64,000 nucleotides of DNA from positions 19,733 through 83,732 of the forward strand of contig JAMFSJ010000049.1 in NCBI GenBank assembly GCA_026225255.1, given 5' to 3'. The notes beneath the pieces were generated by a model, which was not told the origin of the DNA, made no database searches, and was given only the letters and a program-made list of their open reading frames with translations. This DNA is from Methylacidimicrobium fagopyrum. Its GTDB lineage: Bacteria; Verrucomicrobiota; Verrucomicrobiia; Limisphaerales; UBA11358. Position 1 is the stretch's first letter. Every line of letters starts with the position of its first letter. Shown here piece after piece: positions 50,659 through 59,562 of the stretch. The position numbers and the translations under genes are program-made.

Positions 50659-52428
50659 TTACATCTGTTCCACAGTTTCGATGCCGAGCGTTTCTAAACC
50701 TTGCTTTAAAACGCGCGCGGTCAGGTCGCAGAGGGCGAGACGTGAATGGCGCACCGCATCGCTTTCGGCTTTGAGGACGGGACAGTTTTCAAAAAAGCGC
50801 GAAAAATGCACGGCGACTTCGAAGAGATAATTGCAGAGATAATTTGGCCGAAACTCGTCTGCGACGGCTTCTAACGTCAGACCGAAGTTGAGCAAATGTT
50901 TGGCCAACGCGATTTCTTCCGACGCGGCCAGAATCAATTCTGGATTCTGGATTCTAGCTTCGGGATGTTCCTGCTTCCGGAAAATACTCTTGATCCGCGC
51001 ATAAGCGTAAAGCAGATATGGCGCGGTGTTGCCTTGCAGGGCGAGCATTTTATCCCAACTGAAAATGTAGTCACTCTGACGGTTCGGCAGCAGATCAGCG
51101 TATTTCACCGCACCAAGACCGACGACGCGCGCGATTTCTTCCCGTTGCGCTTCCGGCAGTTCCGGGCTTTTTTCCGTGACCTGTTGCAAGGCGCGTTCTT
51201 CCGCTTCATCGAGCAAATCGCCGAGCTTCACCGTATCGCCGCTGCGCGTTTTGAATGGCTTCCCGTCGTCGCCCATGATTTTTCCGAAACCGACATGGAC
51301 GAGTTTCACTTTTTTCGCCGCGTCCGGTTGCCAGCGCGTGAACGTGATGAATAATTTTTTGAAGTGCGGACTCTGGCGGTCGTCCACGACGTAAATGATT
51401 TCGTCCGGCGACCAGGTTTTAAGGCGATAATCAATCGTCGCTAAATCCGTGGTCATGTAATTGAAACCGCCGTCGCTCTTGCGCACGAGCGCGGGATCGG
51501 CAATCCATTCGCCGTCGCGATTCACGAGAAATGGATCTTCCTTCGGCGGCAACGAACCATCGCTGAAGACGCCGACCGCGCCTTCGCTTTCGCGCGCGAG
51601 GCCGCGTGTGAGCAGACTGGCGACGACTTCCCCGAGCCACGGATTGTAAAAACTTTCGCCGAGCGCGACATCGAATTTCACGCGGAGCCGGCCATAAATC
51701 GTATCGAATTGGACTTGCGAGAGCTTGACCATTTCGCGCCAGATGCGGAGATTTTCTTCATCGCCCGCCTGCAATTTTACCAGTTCGGATTTCGCCGCGT
51801 CGAGGCGTGTCGGATCCGCGTCGCACTCGGCATTGACGGTTTTGTAAAGTCGTTCGAGTTCCGCGATGGCGTCGCGTTCGAGCGCGGGCCGATCTAAAAT
51901 TTGTTTCCAACCGAGCAATAATTTCCCGAACTGCGTGCCCCAATCGCCGATGTGATTGTCGGTGATGACTTGATGGCCGAGCAGCCGCAGCGAGCGTTGC
52001 AACGCATCGCCGATGCCGGTCGAACGGATGTGGCCGACGTGCATCGGCTTGGCAACATTGGGCGAACTGAAATCCACCACGATTGTTTTTGGCGACGCGG
52101 CTTTGACGAAAAATAAATGTTCACCGCGCACGGCAGCTTCCAGATTTTTGACGAGCTCAGAATTTTTCAACCGGAAATTCAGGAAGCCAGCGCCCGCGAT
52201 TTCCACTTTTTCGCAGACTTCAGAAACGTCGAGTTTCGCGAGCACATCGGTTGCGAGCTGGCGCGGATTCAGCTTGCGCGTTTTGGCGAGCGACATGAGC
52301 GCATTGCTTTGGTAATCGCCAAATTTCGGATCGCACGGACGGACTAAAATAATGGAAGTATCGGCGTCCGGTAACAGTTCGCGGACGGCGGCTTGCAGGG
52401 CGGATTCAATTTTTTTATGCGGCAACAC
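50659..52428 (-). CDS. argS: Arginyl-tRNA synthetase
   Basis: A 589-residue class I synthetase. The N-terminal Arg_tRNA_synt_N domain is followed by NVAKPMHVGHIRSTGIGDAL (about 124-143), with HVGH in place of HIGH. WGTQFGKLL, VDDRQSPHFKKLF and the GKPFKTRSGDTVKLGDLL segment, which replaces KMSK as in many bacterial ArgS, follow. The C-terminal DALR anticodon-binding domain is complete. Start at 52428. Confidence 0.97.
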   Translation of the reverse strand: MLPHKKIESALQAAVRELLPDADTSIILVRPCDPKFGDYQSNALMSLAKTRKLNPRQLATDVLAKLDVSEVCEKVEIAGAGFLNFRLKNSELVKNLEAAVRGEHLFFVKAASPKTIVVDFSSPNVAKPMHVGHIRSTGIGDALQRSLRLLGHQVITDNHIGDWGTQFGKLLLGWKQILDRPALERDAIAELERLYKTVNAECDADPTRLDAAKSELVKLQAGDEENLRIWREMVKLSQVQFDTIYGRLRVKFDVALGESFYNPWLGEVVASLLTRGLARESEGAVGVFSDGSLPPKEDPFLVNRDGEWIADPALVRKSDGGFNYMTTDLATIDYRLKTWSPDEIIYVVDDRQSPHFKKLFITFTRWQPDAAKKVKLVHVGFGKIMGDDGKPFKTRSGDTVKLGDLLDEAEERALQQVTEKSPELPEAQREEIARVVGLGAVKYADLLPNRQSDYIFSWDKMLALQGNTAPYLLYAYARIKSIFRKQEHPEARIQNPELILAASEEIALAKHLLNFGLTLEAVADEFRPNYLCNYLFEVAVHFSRFFENCPVLKAESDAVRHSRLALCDLTARVLKQGLETLGIETVEQM

Positions 52429-52478
52429 GAAGCTATTTTAGCCACAGATGGCCACAGATGAAACACAGATTTTTGCGA

Positions 52479-52847
52479 TCACGCCCAAAAGTCTGGTTTA
52501 TGGATTTGTTTAGCGATGTCCGCTAAAATATTGATCTGCTTTTGAAATTGACCGGTTGGAACCAAAAATAAAATGACCTTATAAACTAGCTTGCCATCCA
52601 GCGCATCGAAGTTGATGCCATTTTTTGAGCGTCCTTTGACCTCAATAACTTCCGAAACCAAATCCGTAGAAGCGTGGGGCATACCCATTGCAAATCCAAT
52701 CCCCGTGCTCATGGACAATTCACGTTTTTGGATCGCAGCAATGATTGGATCGCGATGCGCCGACTGAATTTTTCCCAAAGAAATAAGGTGATCTACCAAC
52801 TCCTCAATAACCTGCCAGCGATCATTGCCCGACAAATCAACGATCAT
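52479..52847 (-). CDS. PTS IIA domain protein (IIA-Ntr-like), second of tandem pair
   Basis: A 122-residue PTS EIIA-2 fold protein. GIGFAMGMPHASTDLV contains the phosphorylatable His in PHAST; the N-terminal DRWQVIEELVDHLIS and the C-terminal VILFLVPTGQFQKQINILADIAKQI match the family. No EI, HPr or EIIBC domains are attached or adjacent, so a regulatory role like PtsN (nitrogen/potassium homeostasis) is more likely than sugar transport. Overlaps the preceding IIA gene by four bases (ATGA). Confidence 0.87.
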   Translation of the reverse strand: MIVDLSGNDRWQVIEELVDHLISLGKIQSAHRDPIIAAIQKRELSMSTGIGFAMGMPHASTDLVSEVIEVKGRSKNGINFDALDGKLVYKVILFLVPTGQFQKQINILADIAKQIHKPDFWA

Positions 52848-53308
52848 TTTTTCCCGTATTCACGAATCACCGCGAGCATGGCATCGGCGTCGGGGGATTT
52901 TTCGAGAGCTTCGCGGAAATCGGCTTTGTGCAAAAGTTTGGCGATGTTGGCGAGCGTGTGCAGATGTTTTTGAAATTGACCTTGGGGAACGAGGAACAGC
53001 ATGACGAGCTTGACCGGTTGATTATCCAACGCATCAAAATTAACACCGGTGTGCGAGCGGCCGAGTGAACCGACGACTTCAAAAATTAAATCTGTGGAAG
53101 CGTGCGGAATGCCAATACCGAAGCCGATGCCAGTGGACATTGAGGTTTCGCGTTTCTTGACGGCAGCGGTCACGGCGTCGCGATCCTCGGCGCGGATTTT
53201 GCCGGTGGCCACAAGATTGCCGATCAATTCGTCAATCGCTTCCCACCGATTCGTCGCGCGCAGGTCGGGGACGATCTGTTCGCGTCCTAAAATGTCAGCC
53301 AAATCCAT
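52844..53308 (-). CDS. PTS IIA domain protein (IIA-Ntr-like), first of tandem pair
   Basis: A 154-residue paralogue of the next gene. It starts MDLADILGREQIVPDL and carries GIGFGIGIPHASTDLI with the active His, then the same LFLVPQGQFQKHLHTLANIAKLLHK helix segment. It adds an N-terminal strand-helix unit (LRATNRWEAIDELIGN) and a C-terminal helix (LEKSPDADAMLAVIREYG). Transcribed with its shorter copy. Phosphorylated presumably by a chromosomal PtsP/NPr system that is not in the window. Confidence 0.87.
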   Translation of the reverse strand: MDLADILGREQIVPDLRATNRWEAIDELIGNLVATGKIRAEDRDAVTAAVKKRETSMSTGIGFGIGIPHASTDLIFEVVGSLGRSHTGVNFDALDNQPVKLVMLFLVPQGQFQKHLHTLANIAKLLHKADFREALEKSPDADAMLAVIREYGKK

Positions 53309-53391
53309 AGATTGCTACGAGGATGAAGCCAAACGTCCGCACAATTCAAGAATGAATTGCTAACATTTTTGGGGGACGCATTTCGGACAGT

Positions 53392-54045
53392 TCAAATCAC
53401 GCGCTGCAGCCACAGAAAAACAGCGCCGACGCTTTGGCACCACCAGCCCAACACTTTCAGAATACCCAGTTGCTCCGTCAGCAACGGAATCCCGACCAGC
53501 AGCACGCAGATGTTGCCGAGAAAAATCACGACGCCGGAAAACAGATAACCTTGCGACGTGATGTCGGATTGCTGCGTTTTCAGGACGTGAAACGTCAGCG
53601 TCAGGTGAAACGCATACGCCGCGCCAACCAATATATGGAACACGATGAGATAGTGCTGCCAGTTCCAAATTAAATTACCGAGCGCAAACACGCCGACGAC
53701 GATCACGACGTAGAGCGGAAAAAAATACGGTGCGAGCGCGATGAGGAAATTCGTTTTGGAAATCACGACGTGGCCGCCTTTGGACGAGACTTTCATTTTT
53801 TTGACTTCACCGCCGAACAGCCACGTCCATAGCGCGTGCGTGAGTTCATGACCAAAAACGTAAATCCACATCGGCTTGGGCAGCATGAGAAAAATAATAA
53901 TCCAACACGCCGCGCCGGCGAACAGCGGCACCCACGTCGTATCCACACTGCCGCACGCGTGCAACACGAGCCACAACGTCCGCAGCGCGCCAACGCAAAT
54001 CGGCAGCAGTAAGATGGCGATAATAAATTTGATCCACTTCGGCAC
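53392..54045 (-). CDS. Integral membrane zinc protease-like protein (M50-type motif)
   Basis: A 217-residue membrane protein with about six helices. The HELTH motif in YVFGHELTHALWTWLFGG (about 64-81) is embedded in a helix, as in site-2 protease (M50) relatives; a second NP/DG ligand motif is not obvious, so it may be a divergent member of the M50 superfamily lacking one ligand. The hydrophobic C-terminal half (ALAPYFFPLYVVIVVGVF, SGVVIFLGNICVLLVGIPLL) completes the bundle. Function unknown. Confidence 0.72.
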   Translation of the reverse strand: MPKWIKFIIAILLLPICVGALRTLWLVLHACGSVDTTWVPLFAGAACWIIIFLMLPKPMWIYVFGHELTHALWTWLFGGEVKKMKVSSKGGHVVISKTNFLIALAPYFFPLYVVIVVGVFALGNLIWNWQHYLIVFHILVGAAYAFHLTLTFHVLKTQQSDITSQGYLFSGVVIFLGNICVLLVGIPLLTEQLGILKVLGWWCQSVGAVFLWLQRVI

Positions 54046-54089
54046 GGCGGAAATTTAGCCACAGAGACACCGAGAGCACAGAGGAAAAA

Positions 54090-54120
54090 CTTGAAACTTG
54101 AAACTCGAAACTTGAAACTC
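54090..54120 (+). repeat. Heptanucleotide tandem repeat before pyrE
   Basis: Four CTTGAAA units (one as CTCGAAA) end five bases before the pyrE ATG, occupying the ribosome-binding zone. Confidence 0.85.
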
Positions 54121-54125
54121 TCTTC

Positions 54126-54689
54126 ATGACGACTGACGAAGCATTACAAATTTTCCGTGATACCGGCGCCCTGTTGGAAGGCCATTTCATTTTGCGCAGC
54201 GGCTTGCATAGCCGCCAATTATTTCAATGTGCGCTCGCGCTCCAACAAATGCCGGTCGTCGAAAAACTCGGCGCGGCGCTGGCGGCGAAGGTGAAATCGC
54301 TCGGCGTCGTCACCGTCGTCGCGCCCGCGATGGGCGGATTGGTCATCGGCCAGGAAGTGGCGCGGCAACTGGGCGTGCGTTTTATTTTCGTGGAAAAAGA
54401 GGAAGGCAAACTCGTTTTGCGTCGTGGTTTCAAGATCGCGCCGGGTGAAAAAATTCTCGTCGTTGAGGACGTCATCACCAAAGGCGGTCGCGTGCAAGAA
54501 ACATTGGACATCGTTCGCGCGCACAACGGCGACGTTGTCAGCGTTGCAGTGATCGTGGATCGCTCCAATGGCGCGGTGAATCTCGGTTTACCGCTGGTCA
54601 GCTTGATCGCGTTGCAAGTCGAAGCGTTTGAAGCGGATCAATTGCCGCCCGATCTCGCCAAAATTCCGGCGGTGGGGAAAAATAAATAA
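54126..54689 (+). CDS. pyrE: Orotate phosphoribosyltransferase
   Basis: A 187-residue type I phosphoribosyltransferase that makes OMP from orotate and PRPP in pyrimidine synthesis. GALLEGHFILRSGLHSRQLFQCA (about 15-37), VVAPAMGGLVIGQEVAR (about 66-82), and the PRPP motif LVVEDVITKGGRVQET (about 110-125) are diagnostic. The ATG at 54126 has no clear ribosome site; the heptamer repeat lies there instead. Length is close to the 190-210 norm. Confidence 0.95.
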   Translation: MTTDEALQIFRDTGALLEGHFILRSGLHSRQLFQCALALQQMPVVEKLGAALAAKVKSLGVVTVVAPAMGGLVIGQEVARQLGVRFIFVEKEEGKLVLRRGFKIAPGEKILVVEDVITKGGRVQETLDIVRAHNGDVVSVAVIVDRSNGAVNLGLPLVSLIALQVEAFEADQLPPDLAKIPAVGKNK

Positions 54690-54767
54690 GGCGCGGGAAT
54701 TTACGGGCATCTGGGGCCGTTTTTAATTTCCGTTTCAACTTCACCGGCGCGCCGTTATCATCGGCGC

Positions 54768-55238
54768 ATGGCGTTGGTGCGCATTCTTGTTGATGGCTAT
54801 TCGTTGTTGCACAATTGGCCCGAGCTGGCTGAAGGTGCGCCGCGTCATTCTGAGGCGGCGCGGGATGCGCTCGTGGAAATGCTCACGCACTATCAGGACG
54901 CCGGCAGCACGCCGGTAACGATTTTTTTCGACGGCAACGGTCCCAAACGCAGCAAACCAAAAAACGAATCCAGCGGCGCAGTGGAAGTTTTATTTTCTAA
55001 CAGCGGCCAGACGGCGGATGACCTGATCGAACGCGCGGCGCATCGGTTTCAAAGTTACGGCGAGGTATTGGTCGTGACGGATGATTTTGCGGAGCGCGAT
55101 ATCGTGAGCGGCTTCGGTGGTTCCGTGGCGAGCTGCGCGAATTTTATCGGCATGATTCACGATGCGCTAAAGACGTTGACCGAAAATCTAAACCGCCATA
55201 ATCGCAACGAACGGAATCGTTTTTCCCGCTTTCAATAA
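54768..55238 (+). CDS. NYN-domain RNase (YacP-like)
   Basis: A 156-residue PIN-fold NYN-domain protein. LVDGYSLLHNWPEL (about 7-20) carries the first Asp, VTIFFDGNGP (about 50-59) the second, and GQTADDLIERA and VVTDDFAERD the remaining acids. The family includes YacP/Rae1, a ribosome-associated mRNA endonuclease in Gram-positives. Downstream of pyrE by 78 bases; it ends four bases before the VWA gene. Confidence 0.85.
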   Translation: MALVRILVDGYSLLHNWPELAEGAPRHSEAARDALVEMLTHYQDAGSTPVTIFFDGNGPKRSKPKNESSGAVEVLFSNSGQTADDLIERAAHRFQSYGEVLVVTDDFAERDIVSGFGGSVASCANFIGMIHDALKTLTENLNRHNRNERNRFSRFQ

Positions 55239-55242
55239 AATC

Positions 55243-56394
55243 ATGAATCAATTGAATCGTTCCCTCAAAAAATTAACGCCGCGCTGGCTTTGGATCGCGC
55301 TCGCCGCGCTGAGTCTATTTTCCCGTGCGACCGCGCAACCCGCCGCGGAACCGCCGCAACGCTGGCTGTTCATTTTTGATACGTCAGCGGCCATGAAATC
55401 GCGGCAGGCAGCGGTGGCGGTGGAATTGAAAAACCTTTTCTTCACTTCCTTTAGCAGCCAACTACGCCCAGGCGACAGCATCGGCGTATGGACGTTTAAT
55501 CGGAAAATCAACGCCGGCGGATTTCCGCTGGTGATGTGGACGCCGTCGGTAGCCGCCGAGACAACGTCGAATATCGTCACCTATCTCCGCCAGCAATCTT
55601 ACACAGGCAAAACGACTTTTGCCGCGCTGAATCCGACGTTGAGCCACGTGATTGATAATTCTGAACGGCTGACGGTCGTCCTATTTTGCGACGGCGAGGA
55701 TACGATCAAATTGACGCCTTACGACGACGGCATCAACCAGACTTTTAATCAATCGAAGGCCGAGCGGGAAAAATCCAACCAAACGTTCGTCGTCGTCGTG
55801 CGCACGCAACGCGGGGCGTTTGTTGGCGCGACGGTGAATTTTCCGCCGGGCACGCTTGATTTACCAGTGTTTCCACCGTTGCCGGCAGCGCCGACCGTGC
55901 CCGCAGTGCCGACCAATAATCCCCCGCCCCCAACGGTGGCCGCGCCCGTGCAGCCAACGGTAGTCACGCCCATGCCGCCGCCAGCGGTTGCCCGGCTGCC
56001 ACTCGTAATCGTCGGCACCAACGTCGGCACCAACATTAATGATTTGCCTAAAGTCGTGTTGCCCGCTCCACGCGTCATTGCGACCAATCCTCCGCCCGTT
56101 GTCATAGTCTCGAATGTGGTCGTTATCACTACGACTGCTCCGGCTACTTCCCTGACAAATGCGCCTATTATTAAGGTGCAAACATTGGTTACCGCCGCGC
56201 CCACCAACGCCGTGCCGGCAACCACCAGCAGCAGCGACAGCAATGGCGATAACAGCACCCGCAATTTAATTCTCGTGGGCATCGGGCTTTTGGCGGCGGC
56301 GGTGGTGCTGATTTTTTTTCTGGTGCGGCAACGTCCCCGCGCCGCCCGCGAAAGCCTCATCACGAGTTCGATGACGAACGACCCCAAGAAATGA
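55243..56394 (+). CDS. Exported von Willebrand factor A-like protein with membrane tail
   Basis: A 383-residue protein. The N-terminus has a signal peptide (ends RATAQPAAEP near 31). Residues about 38-205 are a VWA-type domain: FIFDTSAAMKSRQ holds the DxSxxM form of the MIDAS site, TGKTTFAALNPTLS the Thr part, and VVLFCDGEDTIKL the Asp-Gly-x-Asp part. A long Pro/Thr/Val linker (about 205-335) is followed by one helix (LILVGIGLLAAAVVLIFFLV) and a basic tail, so it is anchored with the VWA outside. A surface metal-dependent binder; partner unknown. Confidence 0.82.
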   Translation: MNQLNRSLKKLTPRWLWIALAALSLFSRATAQPAAEPPQRWLFIFDTSAAMKSRQAAVAVELKNLFFTSFSSQLRPGDSIGVWTFNRKINAGGFPLVMWTPSVAAETTSNIVTYLRQQSYTGKTTFAALNPTLSHVIDNSERLTVVLFCDGEDTIKLTPYDDGINQTFNQSKAEREKSNQTFVVVVRTQRGAFVGATVNFPPGTLDLPVFPPLPAAPTVPAVPTNNPPPPTVAAPVQPTVVTPMPPPAVARLPLVIVGTNVGTNINDLPKVVLPAPRVIATNPPPVVIVSNVVVITTTAPATSLTNAPIIKVQTLVTAAPTNAVPATTSSSDSNGDNSTRNLILVGIGLLAAAVVLIFFLVRQRPRAARESLITSSMTNDPKK

Positions 56395-56444
56395 TTTCAT
56401 TCCGCGCGTGACTTTTGCGCGCCGGTCTGGAAAATTTTCCGACC

Positions 56445-57104
56445 ATGAAAACGTTTCAACTAAATCTATTTTGCGCCGTCAGCTTCGCCGCATTGGTGCT
56501 AACCGGCTGCTCGAACAACGAGCCGGTTGTCAAAATCCAGCCCGCCACGCCGATGACGCCAACCAACCAAACCCCGACGGCCCTACCGCCCGCCGCGTCA
56601 AACACCAATGATGTCGCCGTCATCACGACGAGCGAAGGCGTGATGGTTTTGGAATTTTATCCGGAAGTTGCGCCGCATCACGTCGCCAATTTTGAGAAGC
56701 TTGCGCGCGCCGGATTTTATGACGGCACGGCGTTTCATCGCGTGATTCCCGGTTTCATGATCCAAGGCGGCGATCCGAACACAAAGAATGAAGCGGCCAA
56801 AGATACTTGGGGCATGGGCGGTCCCGGCTACACCGTCGACGCGGAATTTAATGCCAAACATCACGCGCGCGGCATTCTTTCCATGGCGCGTTCGAGCGAC
56901 CCGAATTCGGCCGGCAGCCAGTTCTTTATCTGCCAAGCCGACTGCGGCCAACTCGATGGGCAATACACCGTTTTCGGCAATCTGATCAAGGGCTTTGATG
57001 TGCTGGATAAAATTGCCACCACGCCGACCGAATCTCCGGATCGCCCGCTCAAACGTGTGAACATTGACAGCATCAAAATTGTTCCGGCCGATTCCATTAA
57101 ATAA
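56445..57104 (+). CDS. Cyclophilin-type peptidyl-prolyl isomerase, lipoprotein
   Basis: A 219-residue lipoprotein isomerase. Signal with lipobox LVLTGC (Cys21) from the start at 56445; then a Pro/Thr linker and a cyclophilin domain (about 55-219): TTSEGVMVLEFYPEVAPHHVANFE, GFYDGTAFHRVIPGFMIQGGDP, SMARSSDPNSAGSQFFICQAD. The catalytic Arg sits in FHRVI and the Gln/Phe motif in SQFFI. It assists folding outside the inner membrane. Tandem with a cytosolic paralogue. Confidence 0.93.
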   Translation: MKTFQLNLFCAVSFAALVLTGCSNNEPVVKIQPATPMTPTNQTPTALPPAASNTNDVAVITTSEGVMVLEFYPEVAPHHVANFEKLARAGFYDGTAFHRVIPGFMIQGGDPNTKNEAAKDTWGMGGPGYTVDAEFNAKHHARGILSMARSSDPNSAGSQFFICQADCGQLDGQYTVFGNLIKGFDVLDKIATTPTESPDRPLKRVNIDSIKIVPADSIK

Positions 57105-57124
57105 TTAAACCAACCAAAAAATTT

Positions 57125-57622
57125 ATGAGCGAAATTGCTATTATCACCACCAACCTCGGCGAAATGACTTTGGAATTCTGGCCGGACGTCGCGCCGGGCC
57201 ACGTCAAAAACTTCATTGATCTCGCAAAGAAAGGTTTCTATGACGGAACCTGTTTTCACCGCGTCATCAAAGGTTTCATGATCCAAGGCGGCGATCCGTT
57301 GACGAAGGAAGCCAGCAAGGAATCGCAATGGGGCACGGGCGGTCCGGGCTACCAGATCAAGGCGGAATTTAACGACAAGGCGCACACGCGCGGCGTGCTT
57401 TCGATGGCGCGTTCGCAGAGTCCGGATTCTGCTGGCAGCCAGTTTTTCATCTGCCACGGTGACCCGCGCTTTTTGGATAAGCAATACACCGCGTTCGGCA
57501 AGCTCATCAAGGGTGACGACGTATTGGAAAAAATCGCCACCACGCCCATCCGTCCCGGCGATCGTCCGGTCAGCAAGGTCACGCTCACCAGCGTGAAAAT
57601 CGTGCCTGCTCCGGAAAAATGA
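57125..57622 (+). CDS. Cyclophilin-type peptidyl-prolyl isomerase, cytoplasmic
   Basis: A 165-residue cyclophilin without a signal peptide, closely similar to the domain encoded just upstream (GFYDGTCFHRVIKGFMIQGGDP, SMARSQSPDSAGSQFFICHGD, and the RPGDRPVSKV end). It starts 20 bases after the lipoprotein gene stop. A duplication that gave one copy an export signal is the simple reading. Ends at the terminator at 57629. Confidence 0.93.
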   Translation: MSEIAIITTNLGEMTLEFWPDVAPGHVKNFIDLAKKGFYDGTCFHRVIKGFMIQGGDPLTKEASKESQWGTGGPGYQIKAEFNDKAHTRGVLSMARSQSPDSAGSQFFICHGDPRFLDKQYTAFGKLIKGDDVLEKIATTPIRPGDRPVSKVTLTSVKIVPAPEK

Positions 57623-57628
57623 TTATCC

Positions 57629-57710
57629 GACCGAAGGAACCGAATTATCAGAATTGAAAGTTGCGACGTTTTAATTCTGAAAAATCCGGTTCCTTCGGTC
57701 TAAATTTTTT
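57629..57710 (+). terminator. Long-hairpin terminator after the cyclophilins
   Basis: GACCGAAGGAACCG pairs with CGGTTCCTTCGGTC, and the inner TCAGAATT with AATTCTGA, giving a long interrupted stem, followed by TAAATTTTTT. Confidence 0.9.
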
Positions 57711-57712
57711 CC

Positions 57713-57907
57713 GTGGAAATTTCTCAACTGACTCAAGTCCTCGTCGCGCTCGGTTGTCCGGCAGAAAAATCTGCAGAGATGGCCGCGCAACTCGACAAGC
57801 GCGCCGTTCAACTGGCCGCTGAAAAAAATCAAAGCTACGAAGAAGCCCTCACGCATTTGCTCCAGTTGATGAAACAAGGCTGGGCCGCGCAGCAAAGAGG
57901 CTTTTAG
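57713..57907 (+). CDS. Small helical protein of unknown function
   Basis: A 64-residue protein starting with GTG (57713) directly behind the terminator T run, so its own promoter must lie within or just before the terminator stem, or read-through is used. The sequence is amphipathic helix throughout (LTQVLVALGCPAEKSAEMAAQL, YEEALTHLLQLMKQGW). Codon use matches neighbouring genes, which is why I keep it. No family can be named. Confidence 0.55.
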   Translation: MEISQLTQVLVALGCPAEKSAEMAAQLDKRAVQLAAEKNQSYEEALTHLLQLMKQGWAAQQRGF

Positions 57908-58073
57908 TTCACCCTCGAACGGGGGCGGATGGGAAAAATGGTTGGCCGCGAATTTCGCTCATTAAATCTGCCCGTTCTTATTTTGTTTTTTGCGCCATCC
58001 CCGCAAAAAATTTCGGCTCGTGTTCGTCTTAAACACTTTTGTTTAGAAAATTATTTCGCCATGCTTCCGGCGC

Positions 58074-59312
58074 ATGAGTGTTTTGAATCCCAAACGCACG
58101 ATCGCTGAACTCAAGGAACTCCGTCAACTCACCGGCGATGCCAACGGCGCGCAACGCGTGGCCTTCACGCCGACTTGGGTCAAGACGCGCGCGTGGCTCA
58201 CGCAAAAACTTTCTGAATTACCCGTAGAAATTCACACCGACGCCGCGGGCAATCTGTGGGCGACGTTGCGCGGTGAATCGGAAAAATCCCTCCTCATCGG
58301 CGGCCACATGGATTCCGTGCCGAACGGCGGCTGGCTCGACGGCTGTTTAAACGTGCTGGCAGGTTTGGAAATTTTGCGGCGCATCAACGGGCAATACCAC
58401 GGTCAGCCACCCGTAACGATTCGCCTCGTGGATTGGGCGGATGAAGAAGGCGCGCGTTTCGGCAAAAGTCTGTTCGGCTCGTCCGCCTGTTCCGGCAATC
58501 TGGACATGGCCGAAGCGCGCGGCTTGAAGGATAAAAACGGCGTCACGCTGCCGGCGGCATTGCGCGAAATCGGCATTGATTTTGAACGGGTGAAAGACAG
58601 TGGCGCGGAACTCAAAAACGCCGCCGCGTATCTGGAATTACACATTGAGCAAGGGCCGGTCCTGCTGGATTTGAACCTACCACTCGGCGCCGTGCTCGGA
58701 ACTTTTGGCGTTGAACGGCACGCGATTACATTTCACGGACAAGCCGCGCATTCCGGCAGCACGCCGATGAACCGGCGCAAAGACGCCTTTCTCCCCGCCG
58801 CAAAAATGAGCGAGGAGATTTACAAAATCGCCGCCCGCAGTGGCAACGGCGTTTGCACCATCGGTTCTTGCACGACGAAGCCCGGGATCGTTACGAGCGT
58901 CGTCGAGGAATGTCGCATCACGCTGGATCAGCGGCATCTGGATTCGGTCGCGCTGGCAACCATGTTAGGCGAAGCAAAAACTGCCAGCGAACAATTTGCG
59001 CGCGAAGGCAACGTGAACGTTGCGTGGGAACGTCTCTGGCAAATCGCGCCGCGTCCGTTCAATGACCAACTGATCGCCCTGTGCGATGAAGCGATTCGTG
59101 AAACCTGCGGGCAAGTTCATCGCCTGCCGAGCGGGCCGTTGCACGATGCCGCCGAAGTCGCCGCGGCGGGCATTCCCACAGTGATGATGTTCGTCCAAAG
59201 CTTGCATGGCATAAGCCACAACAAAATCGAGGACACGAAAGAAGCGCATCTGGAACTCTGCGTCACGGCGTTCGATAAGCTTGCGGAAAAAGCGATGAAG
59301 TGGATTGAGTGA
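58074..59312 (+). CDS. M20 amidohydrolase (N-carbamoyl amino acid/allantoate hydrolase type)
   Basis: A 412-residue zinc amidase. LLIGGHMDSVPNGGWLDG (about 76-93; His and Asp ligands), DWADEEGARFGKSLFGS (catalytic Glu-Glu), LELHIEQGPVL (His), and SLHGISHNKIED (terminal His) match beta-ureidopropionase, N-carbamoyl-L-amino acid hydrolase and allantoate amidohydrolase. Which substrate is used cannot be read from the sequence. Monocistronic. Confidence 0.9.
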   Translation: MSVLNPKRTIAELKELRQLTGDANGAQRVAFTPTWVKTRAWLTQKLSELPVEIHTDAAGNLWATLRGESEKSLLIGGHMDSVPNGGWLDGCLNVLAGLEILRRINGQYHGQPPVTIRLVDWADEEGARFGKSLFGSSACSGNLDMAEARGLKDKNGVTLPAALREIGIDFERVKDSGAELKNAAAYLELHIEQGPVLLDLNLPLGAVLGTFGVERHAITFHGQAAHSGSTPMNRRKDAFLPAAKMSEEIYKIAARSGNGVCTIGSCTTKPGIVTSVVEECRITLDQRHLDSVALATMLGEAKTASEQFAREGNVNVAWERLWQIAPRPFNDQLIALCDEAIRETCGQVHRLPSGPLHDAAEVAAAGIPTVMMFVQSLHGISHNKIEDTKEAHLELCVTAFDKLAEKAMKWIE

Positions 59313-59372
59313 ATTCATAACCCCGGACGGACGCAGAGGAACGCAGCTTGAGGAAAAAGTATTTTGCCACGA

Positions 59373-59422
59373 ATTTCACGGATCGGCCCGGGCAGTTTTT
59401 AATTGGTAAAAATCCGTGAAAT
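59373..59422. repeat. Inverted repeat of a common intergenic motif
   Basis: ATTTCACGGAT (59373-59383) and ATCCGTGAAAT (59412-59422) are exact inverse copies. The same words occur singly elsewhere (26327-26460 region). No gene is seen in 59313-59562. Confidence 0.5.
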
Positions 59423-59562
59423 CTGTGCCGGGTCTTATCTGCGCCATCGGCAGTTAAAATTTCTTCACGTCTCCGCGCCTGGGCGTTGAATTTCGTTTTC
59501 GTGCATTTCGTGGTTCATCGCATTTTTTCCTGTGCGCTTTTCATTTTTGCGGGTGCTATACC

